64,000 nt of DNA from assembly GCA_051418055.1 (NCBI GenBank), contig JBPRGH010000144.1:1-64000 (forward strand), given 5' to 3'. Source of the stretch: JBPRGH01 sp051418055. Its GTDB lineage: Bacteria; Bacteroidota; Bacteroidia; Cytophagales; Cyclobacteriaceae. The notes beneath the pieces are model-generated. The model was not told where the DNA came from and searched no databases. It saw only the letters and a list, made by a program, of their open reading frames with translations. This document shows positions 53,394 to 62,714 of this stretch, one piece after another; position 1 is the stretch's first letter; each line of letters begins with the position of its first letter. The position numbers and the translations under genes were made by a program.

Positions 53394-53428
53394 AATTATT
53401 CTATAAGTAATTGTAAAAAATTGAGGTG

Positions 53429-53460
53429 CAAAGTTAATCATAAGATATATAATCAACAAA
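53429..53460 (-). promoter_or_regulatory. Promoter of the ribosomal operon with both Bacteroidota elements
   Basis: On the minus strand TTTG (53460-53457) and TAACTTTG (53436-53429) are separated by 20 bases, matching the -33 TTTG and -7 TAnnTTTG consensus. The expected transcript start is near 53422, giving a leader of about 29 bases before rpsF. Confidence 0.65.
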
Positions 53461-53612
53461 TGCCATAAGAAATATATTAGTATCTGTTGATAATCATAAC
53501 CACCTCTAAGGATGATAATACACACAGGAAGAGTTAAAAGTTCTTTTAATGCCTCTCAAACCACTTGGAATAGTTTATGCTGGTATAAGTACAAGAACAA
53601 AATAAAAATATT

Positions 53613-54053
53613 ATGGACAGAGATAAGATAATTGATAAATTAAATACACTTCTAACAAGAAATTATGATGCTGAGAAAGGCTACTTAAAGGCATCTGAAG
53701 ATGTAAAGGATACGGATTTAAGCCGATTATTCAAGGTTTACGCTGAGCAGCGTTATCATTTTGGACATGATATCAAAGGTGAGATAAAAAATTTAGGTGG
53801 CGAATTAGACAAAGGCGACAGTCTTAAAGCCAAAGCCCACAGAACCTGGATGGATTTAAAATCTGTAGTGTCTTCCGATGATAATGAAGCGATACTTGAA
53901 GAATGTATTAAAGGGGAGAAAGCTGCTATTGATGATTATCGAGAAACTTTAAACATTGATCTTCCTGAAACAACAAGAAAGATACTAGATGAACATACTG
54001 CAAAAATTGAAGAATCACTTTATCAGATACAGGAGCTGGAAGAGCAATATTAA
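53613..54053 (+). CDS. DUF2383/PA2169-family four-helix-bundle protein
   Basis: A 146-residue all-helical protein of the ferritin-like DUF2383 group: RNYDAEKGYLKASEDVKD, FKVYAEQRYHFGHDIKGEI, LEECIKGEKAAIDDY and ILDEHTAKIEESLYQIQ. Glu and His residues sit in the positions where ferritin-like proteins bind metals, though this is not certain. A stress role is often suggested. It is the only plus-strand gene among many minus-strand ones. A terminator follows. Confidence 0.85.
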   Translation: MDRDKIIDKLNTLLTRNYDAEKGYLKASEDVKDTDLSRLFKVYAEQRYHFGHDIKGEIKNLGGELDKGDSLKAKAHRTWMDLKSVVSSDDNEAILEECIKGEKAAIDDYRETLNIDLPETTRKILDEHTAKIEESLYQIQELEEQY

Positions 54054-54071
54054 TTCTCATCCGGTTCTGTT

Positions 54072-54108
54072 AATGGCTGTGAATGTTAATTTCACAGCCA
54101 TTTTTTTT
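54072..54108 (+). terminator. Rho-independent terminator
   Basis: Perfect 12-base stem AATGGCTGTGAA (54072-54083) and TTCACAGCCATT (54091-54102), then a run of T. Confidence 0.9.
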
Positions 54109-54117
54109 ATAAAATTT

Positions 54118-55314
54118 TTATTCATTTACAGCTTCATAAAAAAGCCGGGCAACTTCTTTAAGCTGATCTCGTCGGGATATTAATATTTCCGTATGTAAGG
54201 GGCCTGTCTTTTGATAAACAGCTTCCGGATATTCTTTAAAAGACTGTGCTATAGCCGAATCAGTTAAATATCGCTGTAATGAATCTGCGTATGCCACATA
54301 AATGTTTTCAGGAATGCCTTTCAAAATCTTCTGATCTATATCCCGGGAGTTAGCACTAAATCCTGTTACATCTTTAAATTCCGGATGAAATGACCTGAAT
54401 TTATTATTAAAGAGTAGAAAAAACTGGTTGATTGCTCCATCATCAAATAGATAAAAGGCCATATCCCGATCAATAGGAATGGGAATATATTTCCCATTCT
54501 TTAAAGCCCATGCCCAATTCCCTTCATGCCGGTCCCAATCGGCAATCAGAATGTCAAATAAACGTGCTTTTAAAAATTTTAGGGAATCTATTGAGCGATC
54601 GGGATTAAGCCTTAGCGCATCAAACATATCTTCACTGTCCACAATTGTATCAGCATTAAAATATTTATCGGATCCTGACCAACCCTGTTCATCCAACTCC
54701 TCCTCTAAAAGAACGAGCCTTCCGGCCATTCGATTGCGGCATTCTTCTCTAAAGCTTTCCAGATAAGGAATAAATATAAGCCGCGGATTTGTATGTGGAA
54801 TATTGGCTGCTTCCGAAAGATCATCTACAACGAAGGCGGCATATGGATTCATACCCGCAGCGGCATCTCGTATCATAGAACGTATAAATGATGATTTCCA
54901 AAAGGGAGAAAGTGCACCGGATTGATCTTTGTCTACGGAACGTAGTGTCCAAACCCTTCCTTTTTTATCTTTAATTTCTATAGCAATGGTTTGTTGTCCG
55001 CCACCAACATCATAACAGGAATAGGTTTGTGTGGAATCGTTTTCTGTAAAAACCGGCACTTTCACCTCCGTCTCCCACACATCCCGATATTTTTTTCCAA
55101 ATGCCCAATAATGGATCCCTGAGCGATTGGAATAAAATTCTGAGGCTTTGATAATTATTGTGTCCTGAAGATTTTTGGGTCTGTATAACTTTTTAGCCTT
55201 TGCTACTCGCTTTTCTTCCGAAAAATGTTCTTTTTCCCGGAGATTAAAGAGGTTTGGGAGTATAAAAAATACTATTCCAAATAATGCTATTATTATTATT
55301 AACCTCAGCCACAT
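54118..55314 (-). CDS. Membrane-anchored kinase-like protein (DWDRH motif)
   Basis: A 398-residue protein with an N-terminal membrane helix (about 3-24). The body has features of an atypical kinase fold: a Gly-rich loop GGGQQ, a basic strand TLRSVDKDQ, the loop LIADWDRHEGNW (Asp259-Trp260-Asp261-Arg262-His263, Asn266) and PIPIDRDMAFYLF, which could match the catalytic loop and metal-binding DFG in HipA/PI4K/Fam20-like kinases. I recall similar DWDRH domains in Bacteroidota outer-membrane or phosphoesterase proteins. Activity is unproven. Its start overlaps the permease stop (TAATG). Confidence 0.6.
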   Translation of the reverse strand: MWLRLIIIIALFGIVFFILPNLFNLREKEHFSEEKRVAKAKKLYRPKNLQDTIIIKASEFYSNRSGIHYWAFGKKYRDVWETEVKVPVFTENDSTQTYSCYDVGGGQQTIAIEIKDKKGRVWTLRSVDKDQSGALSPFWKSSFIRSMIRDAAAGMNPYAAFVVDDLSEAANIPHTNPRLIFIPYLESFREECRNRMAGRLVLLEEELDEQGWSGSDKYFNADTIVDSEDMFDALRLNPDRSIDSLKFLKARLFDILIADWDRHEGNWAWALKNGKYIPIPIDRDMAFYLFDDGAINQFFLLFNNKFRSFHPEFKDVTGFSANSRDIDQKILKGIPENIYVAYADSLQRYLTDSAIAQSFKEYPEAVYQKTGPLHTEILISRRDQLKEVARLFYEAVNE

Positions 55315-56390
55315 TATTTTTTGAATTTTTTTGAGATTTTCTCAACTATATTCTCATCCCAGCTTTCAGTATCTCCAATTAAAAAAGCAAAAGGTTTAAG
55401 TGGATCAATATAAGAAAAAATTATTTGCATTATCCCCAAGTATGGAATGGCGAGGATCATACCTGAAATTCCCCATACAGAACCTCCCAAAACTATTATC
55501 AATATAGAGAACGGCGGATTTAGATTAACATTTTTCCCAACGATCAATGGTTCGAAGATGTAGGTCTCAATAATCTGCACAACAAAAAACAAACCGATTA
55601 CTGCAAGTCCACTGGCAAGGTCTTTATTAATTACAGCCATTGCAAATGGAAAAACGCCACCAATAAAATTTCCCACATATGGTATAACCGAGAGTACACC
55701 GGCTATAATTGCATAAAATAGCGCATATTTTATTCCAATAAAGAAAAATCCAATGGCATAAATAACAATAAGAAAGAGCGTCAAGATTAATTTTCCTACA
55801 AGATAACGACCGGCAACATCACCGGAGTCTTTCATGATCTCTTTGGCTTTGGTGTTATTGTATAGCGGGACCAGCTTAAGAATAAACCGCTTAAAATGAT
55901 CTTTAAAGTACAAAAATACATATACATAGACCATAATTAAAAAAATATCAAAAGTATAAAAGGCAAAGGAGGTGAAGATGTTTTCCAGCCTTTGCTTTTG
56001 TTCTTCCAGAGAAAAGGCATTAAATATTTTATCCTGTTGCTCTTTGGTTATACTCCATTCCTCAGAGAGATAAACTTTCAATTTTTCAAGTTTTATTTCT
56101 GCATTTCGCTGTATTTCCGGCAGATCATTATAAAGCTCTGTTACCTGGAAAGCGATTAAAAAAATAAGGGCAGATAAAATAAAGAAAAAGGTTAATACAC
56201 AGAAAAAGGTGGCCCATCGAGGATGTATCCGTGCTTTTTCAAACCGCACGCGTAATGGTTGCAGCAGCATTGCCAGGATAACTGCATAGGCAATTGGAAT
56301 AAGAAAATTCTTTGCATAATATAACCCGACAAATAAAAGGATTAAAAATAGAAGAATCTTATTTGCATCTTTTAAAAGACTACTATTCAT
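55314..56390 (-). CDS. AI-2E family membrane permease
   Basis: A 358-residue polytopic membrane protein with seven or eight helices (for example 13-32, 37-46, 61-87, 146-168, 205-230, 231-262 and 300-330). Family blocks are AGVLSVIPYVGNFIGGVFPF and LNPPFSILIIVLGGSVWGISG. Members have been linked to autoinducer-2 export and also to Na/H exchange, so the substrate is open. Its stop overlaps the next gene's start by the TAATG pattern. Confidence 0.88.
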   Translation of the reverse strand: MNSSLLKDANKILLFLILLFVGLYYAKNFLIPIAYAVILAMLLQPLRVRFEKARIHPRWATFFCVLTFFFILSALIFLIAFQVTELYNDLPEIQRNAEIKLEKLKVYLSEEWSITKEQQDKIFNAFSLEEQKQRLENIFTSFAFYTFDIFLIMVYVYVFLYFKDHFKRFILKLVPLYNNTKAKEIMKDSGDVAGRYLVGKLILTLFLIVIYAIGFFFIGIKYALFYAIIAGVLSVIPYVGNFIGGVFPFAMAVINKDLASGLAVIGLFFVVQIIETYIFEPLIVGKNVNLNPPFSILIIVLGGSVWGISGMILAIPYLGIMQIIFSYIDPLKPFAFLIGDTESWDENIVEKISKKFKK

Positions 56391-56659
56391 GGTTTTATAT
56401 CGAAAGAATACCCGTTATTGTTTAAATTGGGGTATTACGGCTTTCTAACAATAAATTCATGTTATTGTCTAACCTGCACCTAAAGCTTTTTTATAAAAAA
56501 GAATTGTGCCGGATAATTTGAAGTGGAATAATTGAGAGATTAAAGAAATTATTGATTCCACTTTTATGATGCAGCAGGATGTAACATTTACTCTGGTCAA
56601 CCTATTATAAATACATAGAAAAGATTTCCTTTTGATTAATAAAAGGAGAAGGGTTTTAT

Positions 56660-58978
56660 ATGGCAAAAGATAATCAGCATGTTAAAGTTGGAAAACGCAC
56701 CTTATCCCTGTCAAACCTCGATAAAGTTTTGTATCCGGATGAAGGGATAACAAAAGCTGAAATCATTCAGTATTACCTGACGCTTGCGCCTACCATTCTT
56801 CGTCACCTTAAAGGACGCGCGCTTACTTTAATAAGATACCCGGATGGTATTGAAAGTGAGATGTTTTTTCAAAAAGATCGTCCTAAATGGGCTCCCGAAT
56901 GGCTTGAATATGTAGAGCTAGGCAGGGAAAGCAGGAAGGAATACATTTTGGCCTCAGAGCCGGCTTCACTGGTGTGGCTCGCAAACCTTGCCTGCCTGGA
57001 GCTGCACCAGCTGCATGCTGCCAAACCTGATTTTACTAAACCTGATTATGTAGTTTATGACCTTGATCCTCCCGAAGGTTATGATTTTCAATCGATAAAG
57101 CCTATTGCTTTTAATTTAAAAGAACACCTGGAGGGCTATGGTTATAATGTTTTTGTAAAATCAACAGGGGGCAAAGGTTTACATCTTGTTACCCCTGTGG
57201 AACCTGAATGGGATTTTGATGAATGTTTTGACGCGGCACAAAAAGTAGCTAAACCATTTGTTGAGAAGAATAAAGAAACAACATTACATATTAAAAAAGA
57301 GGCTCGAAAGGGAAGGGTACTGGTTGATATTTACCGGAATCGTACCAGCCAGTCTATAGTTGCTGCCTATAGCCTGCGTGGACGAAATGGCGCTCCCGTG
57401 GCTATGCCTCTGACATGGGAGGAGCTTGAAAAAATGGTTTCTCCTCTGGATTATAATATTCATAATGTTCCTGAAAAGATCCTGTCTTCCGGAGATGCAT
57501 GGGAGTCTATCCGGGCATATGAAGTTCCTCTTCATGATAAGGTCACCAGATCTGTTAATAAAGGAAACCCTCCGGGCGATAAACATAAATCTCCGGAGCA
57601 GCTGAAAACATATCAGACCAAGCGTGATTTTTCAAAAACTCCCGAACCTGCAGGATTAAATCGTGCAATGAAAGGAAATGCTTTTGTTGTTCACCGTCAT
57701 CATGCTTCACATTTACATTACGATCTTAGACTTGAAAAAGAAGGAGTGCTTCTTTCCTGGGCTGTACCCAAAGGAATGCCGCAAAGACCCGGAATAAAGA
57801 GGCTGGCAATGGAAACAGAGGATCACCCAATGGAATATTTAACTTTTGAGGGGTCAATACCAAAAGGACAATATGGGGGTGGCGATATGTGGATATATGC
57901 GCTTGGAAATTACAGGATAACCAAAGAAAAGAAAACCGGATTTTACTTTACCCTTAACAGCCCACAGCTATCAGGTGAATACAGGATCCATCGTATGGGA
58001 AAAGCTAAAGAATGGTTGCTGGAAAGAGTAGATGAGCCACAGATCGACTGGACTACCTTACCTGTGGCACCAATGCTGGCAGGAAGAAGGGAAACAGTAC
58101 CCTCGGGTAAAGATTTTATTCACGAGCTTAAATGGGATGGAATACGGGCGATTATAAGTATAAATGAAGGTGAAATAACCATTCGTTCCCGAAACCTTCA
58201 GGATATTACAGATCAGTTCCCTGAGCTCAAAATACCGGCAGAAGCATTTCGTTGTACGAATGGCGTTTATGACGGTGAAATTGTTTGTCTTGATAAAGAA
58301 GGTAGAGCTGATTTTAAATCTGTGATACAGCGTATGCAGTCTTCAAGTGCTTCTTTAAGAAAGTCAAAACCCGCTTATTGTTATCTTTTTGATGTACTGT
58401 ATCTGGATGGACGTACGGTAATGCATGATCCCTGGCACAGACGGAGAATATGGCTGGAAGATTCGATAAGAAAAGGAACAGCTTTCCGCATAAGTGAATA
58501 TGTTGAAGATGGAGAGGCATTATTTAATGCTGCAGAAAAAATGCAGTTGGAAGGTATAATCAGCAAAAGAATTGATAGTAGCTATAATCCCGGAAAAAGA
58601 ACTGATAATTGGCTTAAGATCAAGGTCAGCAAATCGGCAGAATGTGTTATTGTGGGTTATACGGAAGGTAAAGGGGATCGTGATAAAATATTTGGTGCTC
58701 TACAGCTTGCTGAACCCGTAAATGGTAAGCTGGCCTATCGTGGAAAAGTAGGTACCGGTTTTGACCATAAGACGATGGAAAAGATCTATAATCGGTTAAA
58801 GAAAGTAGAAAAAGTAAAAAAACCAATTGAAGAAACGCCTGCTGATGCAAAGGTAACTACATGGATCAGGCCTGAAGTAATGTGTGAGGTGCGTTATGCC
58901 TCTCTGACACATAATAATACTTTTCGGGAACCAGTGTTCCTGCATTTGAGACCTGATCTATCATTAGATTTAGTGTGA
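56660..58978 (+). CDS. ligD: LigD: ATP-dependent DNA ligase with polymerase and phosphoesterase domains
   Basis: A 772-residue NHEJ enzyme with domain order Pol, PE, ligase. Pol (about 1-290, archaeo-eukaryotic primase type) has the metal-binding DLD at 134-136 (VYDLDPPEG). PE (about 315-470) has HRHHASHLHYD at 345-355 and GQYGGGDMWIY. The ligase part has the adenylated Lys491 in ELKWDGIR and an OB-fold end. This order is the mycobacterial one, while Pseudomonas LigD has PE-Lig-Pol. It joins with Ku (13107). Start at 56660, with AGGAG 11 bases before. Confidence 0.95.
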   Translation: MAKDNQHVKVGKRTLSLSNLDKVLYPDEGITKAEIIQYYLTLAPTILRHLKGRALTLIRYPDGIESEMFFQKDRPKWAPEWLEYVELGRESRKEYILASEPASLVWLANLACLELHQLHAAKPDFTKPDYVVYDLDPPEGYDFQSIKPIAFNLKEHLEGYGYNVFVKSTGGKGLHLVTPVEPEWDFDECFDAAQKVAKPFVEKNKETTLHIKKEARKGRVLVDIYRNRTSQSIVAAYSLRGRNGAPVAMPLTWEELEKMVSPLDYNIHNVPEKILSSGDAWESIRAYEVPLHDKVTRSVNKGNPPGDKHKSPEQLKTYQTKRDFSKTPEPAGLNRAMKGNAFVVHRHHASHLHYDLRLEKEGVLLSWAVPKGMPQRPGIKRLAMETEDHPMEYLTFEGSIPKGQYGGGDMWIYALGNYRITKEKKTGFYFTLNSPQLSGEYRIHRMGKAKEWLLERVDEPQIDWTTLPVAPMLAGRRETVPSGKDFIHELKWDGIRAIISINEGEITIRSRNLQDITDQFPELKIPAEAFRCTNGVYDGEIVCLDKEGRADFKSVIQRMQSSSASLRKSKPAYCYLFDVLYLDGRTVMHDPWHRRRIWLEDSIRKGTAFRISEYVEDGEALFNAAEKMQLEGIISKRIDSSYNPGKRTDNWLKIKVSKSAECVIVGYTEGKGDRDKIFGALQLAEPVNGKLAYRGKVGTGFDHKTMEKIYNRLKKVEKVKKPIEETPADAKVTTWIRPEVMCEVRYASLTHNNTFREPVFLHLRPDLSLDLV

Positions 58979-59378
58979 AGGGAACCTATCTTTTAACAAT
59001 TCGGTTTAGCTTATTATAACTTGCAATGGCAAATCCCTTGTTATTTTCTTGGAAAAGCAGAAAAAATAGGATATCAAATTAATTATTTGTAACATTGCAG
59101 TGAATAGAGCAGGAGCAGCGTTTGTTAATATGGTTTAGCAGACGGTTATTCAATAAAATTAGCACCTGCATGTATAGTTTAGTAGTTATTAATTTAATTG
59201 GCTGAACTTAAAAGGTAGGGGCGACGTTTTAAAGATGTTGTTCTATTGTACGGATAATAAGACCTCTCTGGAAGATTTCTAACTAGTCCTTACAAGTAGC
59301 AAAATAAACATCAGGCACTTATTTCGGCAAAAGCCGGAAAAGATTAGTTGAAAAGAAATTAGTTTCCCATCCTCGTAA
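58979..59378. other. About 400-base gap upstream of the desaturase frame
   Basis: AT-rich, no terminator hairpin, no convincing open frame. The in-frame stop that limits the desaturase frame lies at 59376-59378. Confidence 0.5.
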
Positions 59379-59420
59379 TCCGTAAGAGCTTGTAAAAGCT
59401 TAACAATTAAAACCAATATT

Positions 59421-60536
59421 ATTATCAAACATCCGAAATTTTCACGGGCCAATGGCTCAGAATTCTCCAAAACATTAAAAAACAGAGTCAACGATTACTT
59501 TAAAACAAAGAATCTAAGCAGTTACGGTAACAGTGCCATGATATGGAAAACTGTTTTCATGCTGTCTGTCTTTTTTATACCTCTTATAATTATTAATGCT
59601 GGTCTTGTAGGTAGCGTATGGCTTCTGTTCACTTTATATATAATAAGTGGAATAGGAATGGCAGGAATAGGTATGGGGGTAATGCATGATGCAATTCATG
59701 GCGCTTATTCACAGAATCGCACTGTCAATAAATACATGGGATATACCATGAACCTTATTGGTGCAAATTCAAATATGTGGAAAATTCAGCATAATGTGCT
59801 GCACCATACATATACGAATATCACCGAAGCTGATCATGATATCAAAACTCCTTTTTTCCTGAGGTTTTCACCACACACTAAAAAATACTGGATACATCGT
59901 TTTCAGCATTTTTATGTATGGTTCTTTTATGGCCTTTCTACTCTTTCGTGGGTCACTGTAAAAGATTTTATACAGGTGAAAATGTATAAAAAGATGGGCT
60001 TTTTTAAGACCAGAAAAGAATTTACCAAAGAAATATTTAAGATCTCGGGCTGGAAAGTTTTGTACTATGGGTATTCCCTGGTACTTCCGATGATCATGCT
60101 GCCTTTTGCTCCATGGATTATAATATTAGCATTCCTATGTATGCATTTCTTCGTGGGAGTAGCGATCAGTATTATTTTTCAAACGGCTCATGTTATGCCG
60201 AGCTCTGAGTTTCCGAAGCCGGATGAAAATGGTCTTATTGCAAATGACTGGGCTATTCATCAGCTGGCGACTACAAGTAACTTTTCACCAAAAAGCAGGA
60301 TATTCTCCTGGATGATCGGTGGATTAAATTACCAGATTGAACATCACCTGTTACCAAATATTTGTCATGTACATTACCGTGAGCTTTCACGGATTGTTTC
60401 AGAAACGGCAAAAGAGTATGGTATTCCTTATAATACAAGGAAAACGTTTGTTGTGGCTGTTTGGGATCATATAAAAATGCTTCGCCAGTTGGGTACTATG
60501 GAATTGGCTCCCGTTAAGCAACAATCAAATCAATAG
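59421..60536 (+). CDS. Fatty acid desaturase (membrane, acyl-CoA type)
   Basis: A membrane desaturase with three His boxes counted from the ATG at 59538: HDAIH (50-54), HNVLHH (85-90) and QIEHH (266-270), the pattern of linoleoyl/front-end type desaturases. Transmembrane helices lie at 5-30 and 32-48. The frame stays open upstream to 59379, and the 39 codons before that ATG (HPKFSRANGSEFSKTLKN, then RVNDYFKTKNLSSYGNS) look like the normal N-terminus of the family. No ATG, GTG or TTG occurs in that part; ATT codons at 59406, 59418 and 59421 are possible starts. The ATG at 59538 would give a protein lacking the N-terminal segment. The start used here (59421) is a proposal. Confidence 0.65.
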   Translation: MIKHPKFSRANGSEFSKTLKNRVNDYFKTKNLSSYGNSAMIWKTVFMLSVFFIPLIIINAGLVGSVWLLFTLYIISGIGMAGIGMGVMHDAIHGAYSQNRTVNKYMGYTMNLIGANSNMWKIQHNVLHHTYTNITEADHDIKTPFFLRFSPHTKKYWIHRFQHFYVWFFYGLSTLSWVTVKDFIQVKMYKKMGFFKTRKEFTKEIFKISGWKVLYYGYSLVLPMIMLPFAPWIIILAFLCMHFFVGVAISIIFQTAHVMPSSEFPKPDENGLIANDWAIHQLATTSNFSPKSRIFSWMIGGLNYQIEHHLLPNICHVHYRELSRIVSETAKEYGIPYNTRKTFVVAVWDHIKMLRQLGTMELAPVKQQSNQ

Positions 60537-60575
60537 CGGATTTTACCGCATCAATATAATCAGAAAACATTTAGA

Positions 60576-61781
60576 ATGAATAATATAAAAACAAAAAAGA
60601 GAAGTAGTAATTTCTCAAGGAATAGTAATGCTGGAAATTTTTCCAGGAGAACTAATAACAAAAAGAGAAGAGCTGCTTCTAATTTAGATCCTAATAAACT
60701 TATAAAGAAATCTGTACAGGTTGCAGCTCCTGAAGTTGTAACACCTACACAGACTTTCGAACAGATGCCAATGCATCATAAGCTTAAAGCTAATATAGCT
60801 AAGAAAGGATTTGTTAATCCCACAAAAATACAGCAGGATACCTTTGAACATCTTGTAGCCGGTCGTGATCTTTTAGGAGTAGCAAATACCGGAACCGGAA
60901 AAACCGGTGCTTTTCTTATACCAATTATTGAGCAGCTACTGAATGGTGAATCATTCACCTCTTTAGTAGTGGTTCCTACAAGAGAACTGGCCCTTCAGGT
61001 AGAAGATGAATTTAAATCATTAACTCAGGGTTTAGGCTTATATGTGTCCAGCTTTATTGGTGGAACAAGTGTAGGTCGTGACATTGGACAATTACGCAGA
61101 AAGAATCACCTGATAATCGGGACACCGGGTCGTTTAATGGATCTTGCAGACCGTAAAGCATTACGCTTACAGGATATTTCAGTACTCATACTTGATGAAT
61201 TTGACCGCATGTTAGATATGGGTTTTGTAAATGACATCAAGAAGATGGTTCGATCTATGGGAGAAAGAAAACAGACAATGTTATTCTCTGCTACTGTAGA
61301 CCCAACACAAAAATCTTTAATTAAGGAGCTTTTAAATGACCCAATGGAAGTGAAGGTAAGCACCGGAACAACCACTGATCAGGTTGAGCAGGATATTATA
61401 AGAGTCCCTCAGGGAGGTGACAAATTTAATATGTTAATGGAGCTAATTGCAGATAAAGACTTTGAAAAAGTGCTGTTATTTGCAGAGACAAAACGTATGG
61501 TTGACAAGGTTAGTAAAAAATTGAGCCAGTCAGGCGTAACAGTAGACCTTATCCATGGTAATAAAACACAGAATTATCGTAATAAAGCCCTGGATAAGTT
61601 TAAAAGAGGAAAAGTGCAGGTATTGGTAGCTACAGATGTAGCAGCCAGAGGTATCGACGTTTCCGACGTAACACACGTAATTAACTATGAATTGCCTTTA
61701 ACTTTCGACAGCTATGTACACCGTATCGGACGTACAGGTCGTGCCGGAAAAAGAGGAAAAGCATTTACGTTTGTTGATTAA
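60576..61781 (+). CDS. DEAD-box RNA helicase
   Basis: A 401-residue helicase with a basic, Asn/Ser-rich N-terminus (1-40). Walker A is ANTGTGKT (103-110) and motif VI is HRIGRTGRAG. Motif II reads DEFD instead of DEAD. SATVDPTQ is motif III. It ends directly after motif VI (KAFTFVD), as I recall for related Bacteroidota proteins, so I do not call it truncated. It unwinds RNA, and the following cold-shock genes (40 bases after) suggest a shared cold or RNA-structure role. Confidence 0.9.
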   Translation: MNNIKTKKRSSNFSRNSNAGNFSRRTNNKKRRAASNLDPNKLIKKSVQVAAPEVVTPTQTFEQMPMHHKLKANIAKKGFVNPTKIQQDTFEHLVAGRDLLGVANTGTGKTGAFLIPIIEQLLNGESFTSLVVVPTRELALQVEDEFKSLTQGLGLYVSSFIGGTSVGRDIGQLRRKNHLIIGTPGRLMDLADRKALRLQDISVLILDEFDRMLDMGFVNDIKKMVRSMGERKQTMLFSATVDPTQKSLIKELLNDPMEVKVSTGTTTDQVEQDIIRVPQGGDKFNMLMELIADKDFEKVLLFAETKRMVDKVSKKLSQSGVTVDLIHGNKTQNYRNKALDKFKRGKVQVLVATDVAARGIDVSDVTHVINYELPLTFDSYVHRIGRTGRAGKRGKAFTFVD

Positions 61782-61821
61782 TTAAGTAAGAATATTTTTA
61801 AAACAATAAGTATAATTAGTA

Positions 61822-62019
61822 ATGAAAGAAGGAACAGTAAAATTCTTTAATAGAACCAAAGGTTTTGGTTTTATTAAACCATCAGATTCAGGTGAAGACA
61901 TTTTTGTACACGAGAGTGGATTGATCGATGAGATCAACGAAAATGACAAAGTTAAATTTGACGTTGAAAGAGGCAGAAAAGGTATGAACGCTGTCAACGT
62001 AGAGTTGATAGAGGAATAA
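61822..62019 (+). CDS. Cold-shock protein (CspA type)
   Basis: A 65-residue single cold-shock domain: EGTVKFFNRTKGFGFIKP with RNP1 KGFGFI, and RNP2 DIFVH. It binds single-stranded nucleic acids and melts RNA secondary structure. It lies 40 bases after the helicase gene, so likely in one operon, and is ended by a terminator. Confidence 0.95.
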   Translation: MKEGTVKFFNRTKGFGFIKPSDSGEDIFVHESGLIDEINENDKVKFDVERGRKGMNAVNVELIEE

Positions 62020-62039
62020 TAGCTTTTAACCTATAAATT

Positions 62040-62066
62040 AAGCCATTGAAATATATGGCTTTTTTT
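62040..62066 (+). terminator. Rho-independent terminator
   Basis: 7-base stem AAGCCAT (62040-62046) and ATGGCTT (62055-62061), then a run of T. Confidence 0.75.
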
Positions 62067-62139
62067 ATTCCATTTATGGAAAATGTGCCCAGGAGGCATT
62101 TTAAGTCAGTGTAAAATAGAAATGTAATTAATAAATTGA

Positions 62140-62598
62140 ATGGCTAAATCAAGAGAAACATATAGTAAAAAAGAGAAAGAAAAGAAAAAGCTTAAGAAGA
62201 AGCAAGATAAAGCTGAAAAAAGAGAAGAGCGTAAGGCTGCATCAAAAAGCGGTGATCTTGAAGATATGTTGGCGTATGTTGATGAATTTGGCAACATTAC
62301 AGATACTCCACCTGATCCCACTAAAAAGAAAAAAGAAGTTAAAGCCAAAGATATTGTAGTAGGTGTACCAAAGCAGGCAGAACCGGATCCGGATGATGCT
62401 ATAAGAAAAGGTACTGTTACTTTTTTCAATGAATCTAAAGGTTATGGCTTTATTAAAGATCATGAGACACAGGATAGCATTTTTGTTCATATGAATGCAT
62501 GTATTGATCAGATAGGCGATAATGATAAAGTTACTTTTGAAGTAGAGAGAACACCGAAAGGACTTAGTGCAGTAGATGTAAAGCTGGCTGAAAAATAG
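62140..62598 (+). CDS. Cold-shock-domain protein with charged N-terminal extension (paralogue)
   Basis: A 152-residue protein, paralogous to the gene at 12379. The N-terminus (MAKSRE, then Lys/Glu-rich to about 40) and the linker AYVDEFGNITDTPPDP (45-60), DIVVGVPK (71-78) are nearly the same. The C-terminal domain (90-152) has RNP1-like KGYGFI and RNP2 SIFVH. The conserved linker suggests a second function besides nucleic-acid binding. It follows the single-domain csp gene and its terminator. Confidence 0.9.
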   Translation: MAKSRETYSKKEKEKKKLKKKQDKAEKREERKAASKSGDLEDMLAYVDEFGNITDTPPDPTKKKKEVKAKDIVVGVPKQAEPDPDDAIRKGTVTFFNESKGYGFIKDHETQDSIFVHMNACIDQIGDNDKVTFEVERTPKGLSAVDVKLAEK

Positions 62599-62714
62599 GC
62601 ATTAGGGTAGGGGTTTAGAATATAAAATTTCATTTACCTCACCCCATTTCCTCTTAATGATAATTTTTAGCAGAGTGCAAATGAACCCTCATTTCTGTTT
62701 ATTGGGAGCACATT

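Noticed and set aside
53394..53525. Longer N-terminus for rpsF
   Set aside because: The extra 44 codons overlap the promoter and do not look like S6; the family start is at 53393.
59015..59110. TGCAATG/CATTGCA words forming a possible inverted repeat
   Set aside because: Only 7 bases and about 75 bases apart, well within chance for AT-rich DNA.
60576..61781. DEAD-box helicase looking truncated after motif VI
   Set aside because: Related Bacteroidota helicases, as I remember them, end at the same place, so the short end looks normal for the group.
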